Positions 1 to 7,467 of a stretch of 64,000 bases of DNA are shown one piece after another. The first letter of the stretch is position 1. Each line of letters starts with the position of its first letter. The notes under the pieces are model-generated. The model ran no database searches, was not told the DNA's origin, and saw only the letters and a program-made list of their open reading frames with translations. The translations under genes and the position numbers were made by a program. The stretch covers positions 1 to 64,000 of the forward strand of contig NZ_AULN01000018.1 in the NCBI RefSeq assembly GCF_000422305.1. The letters run 5' to 3'. Origin of the DNA: Luteimonas mephitis DSM 12574. Lineage in GTDB: Bacteria; Pseudomonadota; Gammaproteobacteria; Xanthomonadales; Xanthomonadaceae.

Positions 1-292
1 CCAGTTCCAGCGCCTGCTCGACGAGATGGGAATCACCTGCAGCATGAGCCGGGCGGGCAACTGCTGGGACAACTCGGCGATGGAGAGCTTCTTCAAGTCG
101 CTGAAGGCCGAGCGCACCGATCGCAAGGTCTATCGCACCCGCGACGAAGCCAAGGCCGATGTGTTTGATTACATCGAGCGGTTCTACAACACCCGTCGTC
201 GTCATTCGACCTTGGGTTACATCAGCCCCGCGCAGTACGAGCAGCAACTACAGATAGCTTAGGATGGTGTCCACGGAACCGGCAGCAGTCCA
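1..292 (+). mobile_element. Right end of an IS3-family insertion sequence (left part outside window)
   Basis: The end of a transposase OrfB is followed 2 bases later by a segment (265-292) that looks like an IS3-group terminal inverted repeat: it begins TGGTGTCCACGG and ends in CA. From 293 on, the sequence aligns with the signal-peptide region of the DUF4189 paralog at 1563-2051, so the junction lies at about 292/293. The element therefore inserted a few codons into a DUF4189 gene. The left end and any target-site duplication lie outside the window. The exact last base of the inverted repeat is inferred from the paralog alignment. Confidence 0.75.
2..262 (+). CDS. IS3-family transposase OrfB, C-terminal part (partial at window start)
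   Basis: The frame is open from base 2 to a TAG at 260-262, giving about 86 residues of the integrase-core C-terminus. The visible motif CWDNSAMESFFKSLKAE holds the last catalytic glutamate (E of MESFF) of the DDE triad. It is followed by the typical tail YIERFYNTRRRHSTLGYISP. OrfB normally acts as part of a frameshifted OrfAB transposase that cuts and joins the element ends. The catalytic aspartates and OrfA are upstream of the window, so whether the element is intact cannot be judged. An internal ATG at 26 is not the true start. Confidence 0.9.
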   Translation, partial: QFQRLLDEMGITCSMSRAGNCWDNSAMESFFKSLKAERTDRKVYRTRDEAKADVFDYIERFYNTRRRHSTLGYISPAQYEQQLQIA

Positions 293-771
293 ATGCTTGA
301 TCCTAGCTGCATCACTGTTGCTGGTATGGGGTTCTGCTTCTGCGCAAACAGTTTGCCCACAGGGGGTATCGGCAGGCAGTGCTCAGTGTGGCCCGTCATC
401 AATGACTGCTCCTGATCCGAGCGAAAATGCGCCGTATGTGCGAAGTCTCCCGCCGCTCTTCTGGGCCGACGGCTGGGGTGCCATTGCGACAGATGGCCAC
501 GGCGTAGCGGGTGCAGTCACTGATCTGGCCAGCAAGAGGGATGCGAAGAGAGCAGCAATCCAAGAGTGCAGAGAGGGGGCATTGCAAGCTCGAGTTTGCC
601 TATAAGAATCAATGCGCAGTGATCATTACAGGGGATTCTGGTTTTAATGCTGTGCGTGCCGCGACTTAGGAACGTGCTGTAGAGATTGGAATGAAGTCAT
701 GCGGCGAGAGAGGTGACACCAACTGCCGGATCTGCTACTCGGGCTGTAGTCTTGCGAGGAGGATTCAATAG
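293..771 (+). pseudogene. Broken DUF4189 gene, cut by the IS and decayed
   Basis: The reading frame matches the intact DUF4189 protein at 1563-2051. The signal peptide end (LLLVWGSASAQ) is followed by the shared block CPQG..AGSAQCGPSS, a WADGWGAIATDG block and the SKR..KRAAIQEC block. Three lesions are visible. The first codons are replaced by the IS end. One base is missing in the G run at 575-579, after which homology continues in another frame (YKNQCAVIITGDSG). A TAG at 667-669 lies where the paralog has a sense codon. The last homologous residues (YSGCSLARRIQ) end at the TAG 769-771. An ATG at 264 inside the IS end could start a 113-residue fusion, but it would stop at 605 without the second half of the domain. 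Confidence 0.85.
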
Positions 772-1057
772 ATCTTCGAGAATCTGGCAGGTCGAAGAAC
801 TCAAGAGTCCATTGGGAGTGTGAGCTGAAGGTCGAGCATTCGTTTGCGGCGGCGCTATTGAGAGCTCCGTTGTGATGAGCTGCGAAGTGTTGGCGCGGAC
901 GGCATATCCTCGAGAAGCAATCATGGGATGTAGTGCAGTTTGGCCAGGCTTCGTTGATGGACTCGAGAAATCTTGGCTATGTGTTCTTTGCCTGTCCGGG
1001 CCTGATGTCGTCTTGTACCTGCTGTTCGAATAGACCAACCGGGGCTTAAGTAAATAA
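772..1057. other. Gene-poor, lower-GC spacer
   Basis: No recognisable gene. The only forward frame of note is a 52-codon ORF at 875-1033 (ATG to TAG) without a convincing ribosome binding site or recognisable motif. A longer reverse frame covers most of the stretch but has no family features. Base composition is clearly lower in GC than the chromosomal genes after 2180. The spacer may be decayed DNA between two VirB6/DUF4189 units. Confidence 0.5.
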
Positions 1058-1561
1058 TTGTTCTACGACATGGGCACGATGTTCTCGCTGGCGCTGTTGA
1101 GCGTCATGGTCGCCATTGACTTGAAGATGGTGCTGGCGGTGTCCGCTGCATTCTGGGTGGGAAGATTCACCGGCGCGAGTACGGAAGGCGTCAACAGCAT
1201 GGCGTTGCAACAAGGTGGCCTGGGGCTGATTCTGACGGCCTTGATCGTGACGGCTCCGCCGATGGCTGCGGCCTTTTTCCAAGGCATGCTGGGTGCGTTC
1301 ACTCCCTATACCGCCTTCAGCAGCGATGGTGGCGCTCGTGCCTCGCGAGACGGTCGCTGGGGCGCAGGCAACAGCTATCCACCGGGGCATGGGGGGAATC
1401 CAGGGGGGGTGCAGCCGAGGTCATATAGCGAAACTCAACGCCAAGACTCGGCGTCAGTAACCTCGCCGTATGCACTCGGTGCTAGGATACAAGCTCATTA
1501 TGGAGCTCCTGAACTCAATTCCGTCATGCCAAAGAAAGATTTTAAGCCATCGGAGGCGTGA
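1058..1561 (+). pseudogene. VirB6/TrbL-like type IV secretion protein, 5'-truncated
   Basis: The 167-residue frame opens abruptly (TTG at 1058) with a hydrophobic segment, FYDMGTMFSLALLSVM. It continues with VirB6-like blocks: AFWVGRFTGASTEGVNS, ALQQGGLGLILTALIV and TAPPMAAAFFQGMLG. A hydrophilic tail ends PKKDFKPSEA. In the family these blocks are the C-terminal third of a polytopic inner-membrane channel component of about 300-400 residues. The N-terminal membrane segments are absent, and the bases before 1058 do not encode them. Its TGA (1559-1561) is one base before the next ATG, so it was cotranscribed with the DUF4189 gene. It is probably a remnant. A short functional form cannot be excluded. 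Confidence 0.65.
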
Positions 1562-1562
1562 T

Positions 1563-2051
1563 ATGCGAAATGAAATCATGGCAGCGGTACTCCTGCTGAT
1601 GGCGAGCAATATTGCTTTGGCGCAAACTGCTTGTCCTCAGGGGGTTGCTTCTGGCAGTGCGCAGTGCGGCCCTTCTTCTCAAGTTGATCCTGAGCACACA
1701 GGGGCGTCAGCGCCCATCAAGCCAAATATCATATGGGCGGATAGTTGGGGTGCAATTGCATCGGATGGCGTAAGTACTTATGGAATCGTTACCGACTTTC
1801 CGAGTAAACGGAAGGCGCGCAAGGCGGCGATCGAAGAGTGCAAGAGAAGAGGGGGAGGCAGGTGCGTATCTGCTAGAGAGTTTGTAAACCAGTGTGCGGT
1901 AGTCGTTGCTGGGAACTCAGGTACCAATATTGTGAATGCCGTAACAGTTGAACGGGCAACTGAATTGGCGATGCAAGATTGCAGGTCACAGGGCAATACC
2001 AGTTGTTGGACTTTTTGGTCTGGGTGCAGCCTCGCTTGGCGAGTTCAATAG
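1563..2051 (+). CDS. DUF4189-domain secreted protein
   Basis: 162 residues. A signal peptide (residues 1-20, ending ASNIALA before Q21) indicates export. The mature part has CPQG, AQCGPSS, a WADSWGAIASDG block, a basic SKRKARKAAIEECKRRG helix and several cysteines (NQCAVVVAG, MQDCRSQG, TSCWTFWSGCSLAW), consistent with a small disulfide-bonded periplasmic or secreted domain. ATG 1563 was chosen over an in-frame upstream ATG at 1470 because the latter lies inside the VirB6 frame and would bury the signal peptide. It follows a VirB6-like gene with a 1-bp gap, a pairing I recall from other Xanthomonadaceae. Function is unknown; a role as toxin, immunity or T4SS accessory protein is speculation. 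Confidence 0.85.
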   Translation: MRNEIMAAVLLLMASNIALAQTACPQGVASGSAQCGPSSQVDPEHTGASAPIKPNIIWADSWGAIASDGVSTYGIVTDFPSKRKARKAAIEECKRRGGGRCVSAREFVNQCAVVVAGNSGTNIVNAVTVERATELAMQDCRSQGNTSCWTFWSGCSLAWRVQ

Positions 2052-2179
2052 TCAAAGAATTGGGTGCAAAGCTGATCTTGAGTTGGTTGTAAGCTTCTAT
2101 AGGGCTCTGAAGCTTGATCAAGACGATCCAATCCAGACTTCAAGATTAAAGGCAGATAGTCCCGATACGTCTCGCGCGT

Positions 2180-3046
2180 TCAGGGTGTAGCCTGCGCGAG
2201 GCGAGCCAGTACTTGTCCAAGACGCACTGGCGATTCGGCGGAAAGACCCTCAGCCAGTTCTGCTGCGCCGTGCGGCAGCAGCACGATCACCGTCGATCCA
2301 TAGTTGAACCGCGCCATTTCCCCGAACCGCTCCAGCGTGATCGGTTCGCCGTCGTCGCCGGTGCGATAGTCCTTCACCGTGATCGTGTCGCCGTACTCGG
2401 GCACTTCTTCGCCGCTCCACACGGTTTCGATGCCCGAGACCAGCAGGGCGCCGACCATCACCACGGCCATGGGGCCGAAGTCGGTGTCGAAGTGGCAGGC
2501 CAGGCGCTCGTTGCGGGCGAACAGGCGCGGCACGTTGCGCACCGCGTCCGGGCCTACCGAGAACAGGCGTCCTGGCACGTGCACGGTTTCGCGCAGGGTG
2601 CCGGTCCACGGCATGTGCACGCGGTGGTAGTCCTTGGGCGACAGGTAGACGGTGGCGAACAGGCCGTTGGCGAAGGGTTCGGCGGCGGCTTCGTCGCCGA
2701 GCAGTTCGGCGGCGGTGAACGACTGGCCCTTGGCCTGGAAGATGCGGCCGTCTTCGATGCGGCCGCACTGGCTGATGCGGCCGTCGGCGGGCATCAGCAG
2801 GGCGCGCGGGTCGGGGTCGGGCGTGCGCACGCCGGGCTTCAGGGCGCGGGTGAAGAAGGCGTTGAACGTGGGGTAGGCGCGCGGATCAGGCTGCGCCGCT
2901 TCGGACAGGTTGACGCCGAACTTGCGGGTGACCGTGTCGATCAGCCACTGCTTGAGCCTGGGGTTGTCGGAATAGGCCAGGCGCCGCGCCAGCGTGGAGA
3001 GCAGGCGGTGCGGGAGGACGTAGGTGAGGGCGGTGACGAGGCTCAT
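2180..3046 (-). CDS. psd: Phosphatidylserine decarboxylase proenzyme
   Basis: 288 residues. It converts phosphatidylserine to phosphatidylethanolamine at the inner membrane. The family self-cleaves at a Gly-Ser bond to give a small alpha chain with an N-terminal pyruvoyl group. Here the site is RFNYGSTVI (G250-S251), so the usual LGST reads YGST; the cleaved bond and following T are kept. The charge-relay residues are visible as D88 (MPADGRIS) and H141/H144 ([12 protein letters not shown]). The start [16 protein letters not shown] was chosen because upstream residues in this frame are proline-rich intergenic translation. It lies convergent to the accessory scar and codirectional with the SCO1 gene. 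Confidence 0.95.
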   Translation of the reverse strand: MSLVTALTYVLPHRLLSTLARRLAYSDNPRLKQWLIDTVTRKFGVNLSEAAQPDPRAYPTFNAFFTRALKPGVRTPDPDPRALLMPADGRISQCGRIEDGRIFQAKGQSFTAAELLGDEAAAEPFANGLFATVYLSPKDYHRVHMPWTGTLRETVHVPGRLFSVGPDAVRNVPRLFARNERLACHFDTDFGPMAVVMVGALLVSGIETVWSGEEVPEYGDTITVKDYRTGDDGEPITLERFGEMARFNYGSTVIVLLPHGAAELAEGLSAESPVRLGQVLARLAQATP

Positions 3047-3140
3047 GGGTGGTGTTGTATCCGAAATGCCACGGGAAGGTGAGGGCGGCGGCGGAGGGGC
3101 GACGCGCATGGGGCGAAGGGCGCCCCTCACCCCAACCCTT

Positions 3141-3305
3141 CTCCCGCACGCGGGAGAGGGGCTCGTATCCGGGGCAATGTCTCGCGGGGTAGGGGCTCGA
3201 ACCCCGGGTGACGTCCCGGCGGGAGAGGGGCTCGAATCCGGAGCGCTGTCGCGGCGGGAGAGGCCTCGAATCCGGGGCGATATCGCCGCGGGAGCGGGGT
3301 TCGGA
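3141..3305. repeat. Hairpin followed by 34-35 bp imperfect tandem repeats
   Basis: A short hairpin at 3141-3156 (CTCCCGC/GCGGGAG) opens the array. Its right half is the start of a unit of about 34-35 bp that recurs at 3151, 3185, 3220 and 3255, with a partial copy at 3289. Each copy begins CGGG(A/G)(G/T)AGGG or close to it and continues GCTCGAATCCGG. Copies differ at several positions. The array fills most of the 282-bp gap between psd and the SCO1 gene. No coding or terminator signal is evident. Confidence 0.8.
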
Positions 3306-3328
3306 CGGGGCAGCCCCGCCGGCAGGCG

Positions 3329-3973
3329 CTACTTGTACGAGGCCTGCGTCAATGCCGCCAGGTCGGCGGCAATCGCCTTGGGCTTCAGCGGCGGCTGGAT
3401 GATGCCGGCCATGCGGCCCTGCGGGTCGAGCACGGCGATGGTGGCTGAGTGGTCGATGGTGTAGCTCTCGGGCGGGGCGCCGTCGGCGGCCGGGGCCTTG
3501 GCGAACACCAGCGACAGCGAGCGGGCGAAGTTCTCCAGCGCCGGCACGTCCGCGGTCGCGGCGAGGGTGTCGCGGTGGAAGGCGTGGGCGTACTCGCCGA
3601 TGCGGTCGGGGTCGTCGCGCTCGGGGTCCACGGACACGAACAGCACCCGCGGGCGGGTCGATTCGGGCAGGGTTTCCCACTGCTTCTGCGCCTGCGCCAG
3701 CTCGGCCAGGGTGGTGGGGCAGACGTCCGGGCAGTAGGTGAACCCGAGGAACACCAGGGTCCAGTGGCCCTTGAGTTCGCCCGGCACCAGCTGGGTGCCG
3801 TCGGACTGCCGCAGCGCGAACGCGGGCAGTTCGCGCGGCTGCGGGAACAGCGTGACGGTCTGCATCGCCGGCCCCGCGGGCGCGGGCGTGGCGAAGAACT
3901 TCTGCGAGGCCAGCAGGCCGAGGCCGGCGGCCACGGCGATGACCAGGATGATCAGGGTGGTGCGATTGAACAT
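3329..3973 (-). CDS. SCO1/SenC-family copper chaperone/thioredoxin-like protein
   Basis: 214 residues. One N-terminal membrane anchor (residues 5-22, LIILVIAVAAGLGLL) places the rest in the periplasm. The thioredoxin-like fold carries the copper-binding motif C81-P-D-V-C85 (FTYCPDVCPTT) and the distal histidine H175 (YTIDHSA), the three SCO ligands. VSVDPERDDP is another family block. SCO proteins deliver copper or handle thiols during cytochrome oxidase CuA assembly. No oxidase genes are nearby. ATG 3973 is used; an in-frame ATG at 4012 would add 13 residues and has no better ribosome site. The frame stays open far upstream, but that translation is antisense to prmB. Confidence 0.93.
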   Translation of the reverse strand: MFNRTTLIILVIAVAAGLGLLASQKFFATPAPAGPAMQTVTLFPQPRELPAFALRQSDGTQLVPGELKGHWTLVFLGFTYCPDVCPTTLAELAQAQKQWETLPESTRPRVLFVSVDPERDDPDRIGEYAHAFHRDTLAATADVPALENFARSLSLVFAKAPAADGAPPESYTIDHSATIAVLDPQGRMAGIIQPPLKPKAIAADLAALTQASYK

Positions 3974-4072
3974 GGCGGGGGCTTCTTCACGCGATACTTG
4001 AAGTGAGGCCATGATAACCGCGCCACCGTTATACTTCCCGGCCCGGCTGCCCCGCCGAGCCCGTGCGCCGCA

Positions 4073-5023
4073 ATGACCGACGAACTGCACTCGATCATCG
4101 ACCTGATCCGCTACGGCGCCAGCCGCTTCAACGCGGCGGGGCTGACGTTCGGCCACAGCTACGACAACGCGATCGACGAGGCCACCCAGCTGGTGCTGCA
4201 CGCGCTGCACCTGCCGCACGACCTCGGCCCGGCCTACGGGCAGGCCAAGGTGACGCTGGCGGAGAAGGAAGAGGTGCTGGCGCTGTTCCTGCGCCGGATC
4301 GAGGAGCGCATCCCGGCGTCCTACCTCACCGGCGAGACCTGGTTCGCCGGCCTGAGCTTCAAGAGCGACCCGCGCGCGCTGGTGCCGCGCTCGCCGATTG
4401 CCGAACTGATCGAAGCCGGCTTCGAACCCTGGCTGGGCGGGCGCGAGGTGCGCCGTGCGCTGGACCTGTGCACGGGCTCGGGCTGCATCGCCATCGCCAT
4501 GGCCCACTACAACCCGGACTGGCAGGTGGACGGGGTGGACCTGTCCGACGACGCGCTGGCGCTGGCCGCCGAGAACAAGGCGCGGCTGCAGGCCGGCAAC
4601 GTGAAGCTGCTCAAGTCCGACCTGTTCGCGGGGCTGTCCGGGCGGCATTACGAACTGATCGTTACCAATCCGCCCTACGTCACCAACGCCGAGACCGACG
4701 CGCTGCCGAAGGAGTATTCCTACGAGCCGGAGATGGGCCTGCGCGCGGGCGACGACGGCCTGGACCTGGTGCTGAAGATCCTGCGCGACGCGCCGCTGCA
4801 CCTGAGCGAGGACGGCCTGCTGATCTGCGAGGTGGGCGAATCCGAGCGCGCGCTGGTGACATTGCTGCCGGACGTCGAGTTCGCGTGGATCGAGTTCAAG
4901 GTCGGGCAGATGGGCATCTTCGCGGTGGAGTGTTCCGAGCTGATCGCCCACCACCCACGGATCCGCGAGCTGGCCGCTGCGCGCGAACCGCGGGCAGCGG
5001 AGGCGTCGGGCGCGCTGTTTTGA
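4073..5023 (+). CDS. prmB: 50S ribosomal protein L3 glutamine N5-methyltransferase
   Basis: 316 residues, usual for PrmB. It methylates a glutamine of ribosomal protein L3 using S-adenosylmethionine. The SAM site is seen in [10 protein letters not shown] (131-140) and the acidic GVDLSDDAL. The substrate-glutamine motif NPPY is at 199-202. The N-terminal helical part ([27 protein letters not shown]-like block) separates PrmB from PrmC. A TATACT element at 4030-4035 may be its -10 box, but no good -35 is visible. It is followed by aroC, as in many gammaproteobacteria. Confidence 0.93.
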   Translation: MTDELHSIIDLIRYGASRFNAAGLTFGHSYDNAIDEATQLVLHALHLPHDLGPAYGQAKVTLAEKEEVLALFLRRIEERIPASYLTGETWFAGLSFKSDPRALVPRSPIAELIEAGFEPWLGGREVRRALDLCTGSGCIAIAMAHYNPDWQVDGVDLSDDALALAAENKARLQAGNVKLLKSDLFAGLSGRHYELIVTNPPYVTNAETDALPKEYSYEPEMGLRAGDDGLDLVLKILRDAPLHLSEDGLLICEVGESERALVTLLPDVEFAWIEFKVGQMGIFAVECSELIAHHPRIRELAAAREPRAAEASGALF

Positions 5024-5049
5024 GCGCCGCAGCACTGCGACGCCCGGTG

Positions 5050-5096
5050 CCTTCCTTTGCCTTGAAGAAGCGGGGAAGGAAGGATTCCATTTTTTC
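5050..5096 (+). terminator. Possible intrinsic terminator between prmB and aroC
   Basis: CCTTCCTT (5050-5057) can pair with AAGGAAGG (5076-5083) and is followed by a T-rich run at 5091-5096. The loop is long and the T run starts about 7 bases after the stem, so this is weak. It would let aroC be partly uncoupled from prmB. Confidence 0.35.
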
Positions 5097-5105
5097 TGGG
5101 GGCCA

Positions 5106-6278
5106 ATGGCTGATCCACGCCGGCCCTCGTTTTCCAGTGGCAGGGGCACCAGCCAGGGGGCGAGCCTGAACACGTTCGGCCATCTGTTCCGCGTCAGCAC
5201 GTTCGGCGAGTCGCACGGGCCGGCCATCGGCTGCGTGGTGGACGGTTGCCCGCCCGGCATCGCGATCGCGGCGGACGACTTCGCCCATGACCTCGCGCGC
5301 CGCGCCACCGGCCGCACGCGGCACACGTCGGCGCGGCACGAGGCGGATGCGGTCGAGATCCTGTCAGGCGTCTACGAAGGCCGCACCACCGGCACCCCGA
5401 TCGCGCTGCTGGTCCGCAACACCGACGCGCGCAGCCGGGATTACGACCGCATCGCACGGCAGTTCCGGCCCGGCCACGCCGACTACACCTACTGGCAGAA
5501 GTACGGCACCCGCGACCCGCGCGGCGGCGGGCGATCGTCCGCGCGCGAGACCACGATGCGCGTGGCGGCTGCGGTGATCGCCAGGAAGTGGCTGGCCGAG
5601 CGCCACGGCGTGCGCGTGCGCGGCCACCTCGCGCAGATCGGCGACGTGGTCCCGCGCTCGCACGACTGGGCCGCGGTGGAGGGCAATCCGTTCTTCTGGC
5701 CGGATGCCGGGCAGGTGGCGGAACTCGAGGCGTTCGTGGATGCGCTGCGCAAGTCCGGCGACTCGGTGGGCGCGCGCGTCACCGTGGTCGCCGACGGCGT
5801 GCCGCCGGGCTGGGGCGAGCCGGTGTACGGCAAGCTCGATGCGGAACTTGCCGCGGCGATGATGTCGATCAACGCGGTCAAGGGCGTGGAGATCGGCGAC
5901 GGCTTCGCCTCGGTTGCGTCGAAGGGCAGCAAACATCGCGACGCGATGGCGCCCGGCGGCTTCCGCTCCAACCACGCCGGCGGCATCCTCGGCGGGATTT
6001 CCAGCGGCCAGCAGGTGGTGTGCTCGGTGGCGTTCAAGCCGACGTCGAGCCTGCGGTTGCCGGTCGAGGGCGTGGACGTGGACGGCAACGTGGTGGAGAT
6101 CGTCACCACCGGGCGCCACGACCCCTGCGTGGGCATCCGTGCCACGCCGATCTGCGAGGCGATGCTGGCGCTGGTGCTGATGGACCAGGCGCTGCGCCAT
6201 CGCGCGCAGTGCGGCGACGTGCGCGAGGTCGTGCCGCGGATCCCGGGGTGCGTCGGCCCGGAACCCCATGACGCGTAG
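5106..6278 (+). CDS. aroC: Chorismate synthase
   Basis: 390 residues with the ATG at 5106. It catalyses the last shikimate step, EPSP to chorismate, with reduced FMN. Family signatures are visible: [52 protein letters not shown]-type block, [15 protein letters not shown] and [16 protein letters not shown]. The conserved protein begins at about residue 21 (LNTFGH), so this start adds a 20-residue tail not usual in the family. A CTG at 5166, preceded by AGGGGGCG, is the only alternative close to the domain. The stop TAG (6276-6278) is formed by the GTAG edge of the downstream palindromic repeat. It feeds the aromatic pathway that trpFBA use further on. Confidence 0.95.
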   Translation: MADPRRPSFSSGRGTSQGASLNTFGHLFRVSTFGESHGPAIGCVVDGCPPGIAIAADDFAHDLARRATGRTRHTSARHEADAVEILSGVYEGRTTGTPIALLVRNTDARSRDYDRIARQFRPGHADYTYWQKYGTRDPRGGGRSSARETTMRVAAAVIARKWLAERHGVRVRGHLAQIGDVVPRSHDWAAVEGNPFFWPDAGQVAELEAFVDALRKSGDSVGARVTVVADGVPPGWGEPVYGKLDAELAAAMMSINAVKGVEIGDGFASVASKGSKHRDAMAPGGFRSNHAGGILGGISSGQQVVCSVAFKPTSSLRLPVEGVDVDGNVVEIVTTGRHDPCVGIRATPICEAMLALVLMDQALRHRAQCGDVREVVPRIPGCVGPEPHDA

Positions 6279-6354
6279 GAGCGGCCCATGGCCGCGAGGT
6301 TTTCCCGGACTCGTGCGCGCACAGGAACAAGGCTCGCGGCCATGGGCCGCTCCT
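6275..6354. repeat. GTAG-type paired palindrome, copy A
   Basis: The arms at 6277-6298 and 6333-6354 are perfect 22-bp reverse complements (core GGAGCGGCCCATGGCCGCGA), separated by 34 bases. Related copies lie at 17787-17856, 19337-19362, 40251-40325 and 61271-61351. The left edge GTAG (6275-6278) contains the aroC stop codon. The structure resembles REP/BIME elements. No RAYT transposase gene is in the window. Confidence 0.9.
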
Positions 6355-6410
6355 GCACGTGAACATTCGCAAGACGACATTTCGGCCCGAGGGGCCCGCA
6401 GGAAGAATCG

Positions 6411-7457
6411 ATGAGCAGGCAGTACAAGGTTGCGGTAGTTGGCGCCACCGGCGCGGTGGGCGAGGTCATGCTGTCGGTGCTGGCCGAGCGCAACTTCCCG
6501 GTAGGCGAAGTGGTCGCATTGGCCAGCGAGCGCTCGGCCGGCGGAAAGGTGCACTTCGGCAATCGCGAACTGGTGGTGCAGGACCTGGCAAGCTTCGACC
6601 CGGCCGGCGTCGACATCGCGCTGTTCTCCGCGGGTGGCTCTGTGTCGAAGGAATACGCGCCGAAGTTTGCCGCGGCCGGCGCCGTGGTGATCGACAACTC
6701 CTCGGCCTTCCGCCAGGACGCCGACGTGCCGCTGGTAGTGAGCGAGGTGAACCCCGGGGCCGCGAAGGATCGCCCGCGCGGGATCATCGCCAATCCCAAC
6801 TGTTCGACCATGCAGCTGCTGGTCGCGCTGGCGCCGATCCACCGCAAGGCCGGCATCGAGCGCATCAACGTCGCCACCTACCAGTCGGTCTCGGGCACCG
6901 GGCGCAAGGCGCTGGAGGAGCTCGGCCGCCAGACCGCCGGGCTGCTCAACTTCCAGACGGTCGAGCCGGAGGTGTATCCCGTGCAGATCGCCTTCAACGT
7001 GATTCCGCACGGCGGCGAATTCACCGGCAACGGCTACACCACCGAGGAGATGAAGCTGGTCCAGGAGACCCGCAAGATCCTCGGCGACGACACGATCCGC
7101 GTGAACGCCACCGTGGTGCGGGTGCCGGTGTTCTACGGCCACTCCGAGGCGGTGAACATCGAAACCCGCGACAAGCTGGCCGCCGCCGACGCGCGTCGTC
7201 TGCTCGAGGCGGCGCCCGGTATCGAAGTGGTCGACGAGCACGTCGACGGCGGCTATCCGACGCCGGTCACGCATGCTTCGGGCAGCGACGCGGTGTACGT
7301 CGGCCGCATCCGCGACGACCTCTCGCACGAGCGCGGCCTGAACCTGTGGGTGGTGTCGGACAACATCCGCAAGGGTGCGGCGCTGAACGCGGTCCAGATC
7401 GCGGAACTGGTGGCCGGTGAAGGCGGAGCGTTGCGGATCGACGGGCGCGGCGGCTAG
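6411..7457 (+). CDS. asd: Aspartate-semialdehyde dehydrogenase
   Basis: 348 residues. It reduces aspartyl phosphate to aspartate semialdehyde with NADPH, feeding lysine/diaminopimelate, methionine and threonine synthesis. The NADP loop VVGATGAVGEVML is at 9-21. The catalytic cysteine is C131 in NPNCSTMQ, and VATYQSVSGTGRKA follows. The HGGEFTGNGYT and YPTPVTHASGSD blocks are also typical. It is preceded by an AGGAAG ribosome site. fimV starts 10 bp after the stop, an arrangement typical of Xanthomonadaceae and pseudomonads. No lysine riboswitch was recognised in the 132-bp upstream gap, which is mostly palindrome copy A. Confidence 0.97.
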   Translation: MSRQYKVAVVGATGAVGEVMLSVLAERNFPVGEVVALASERSAGGKVHFGNRELVVQDLASFDPAGVDIALFSAGGSVSKEYAPKFAAAGAVVIDNSSAFRQDADVPLVVSEVNPGAAKDRPRGIIANPNCSTMQLLVALAPIHRKAGIERINVATYQSVSGTGRKALEELGRQTAGLLNFQTVEPEVYPVQIAFNVIPHGGEFTGNGYTTEEMKLVQETRKILGDDTIRVNATVVRVPVFYGHSEAVNIETRDKLAAADARRLLEAAPGIEVVDEHVDGGYPTPVTHASGSDAVYVGRIRDDLSHERGLNLWVVSDNIRKGAALNAVQIAELVAGEGGALRIDGRGG

Positions 7458-7467
7458 AGTCGGGGCC

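Noticed and set aside
264-605. Reading the ATG inside the IS end as start of a real 113-residue protein
   Set aside because: It lacks the C-terminal half of DUF4189, and homology resumes in another frame; it is the front part of a pseudogene.
875-1033. Possible 52-residue small protein in the accessory gap
   Set aside because: No ribosome binding site, no recognisable family, and the surrounding DNA is decayed; mentioned only in the gap entry.
3141-3305. CRISPR array
   Set aside because: The units are contiguous, imperfect tandem copies without unique spacers, and no cas genes are present.
6279-6410. Lysine riboswitch upstream of asd
   Set aside because: The gap is filled by palindrome copy A; the conserved lysine-aptamer elements were not seen.
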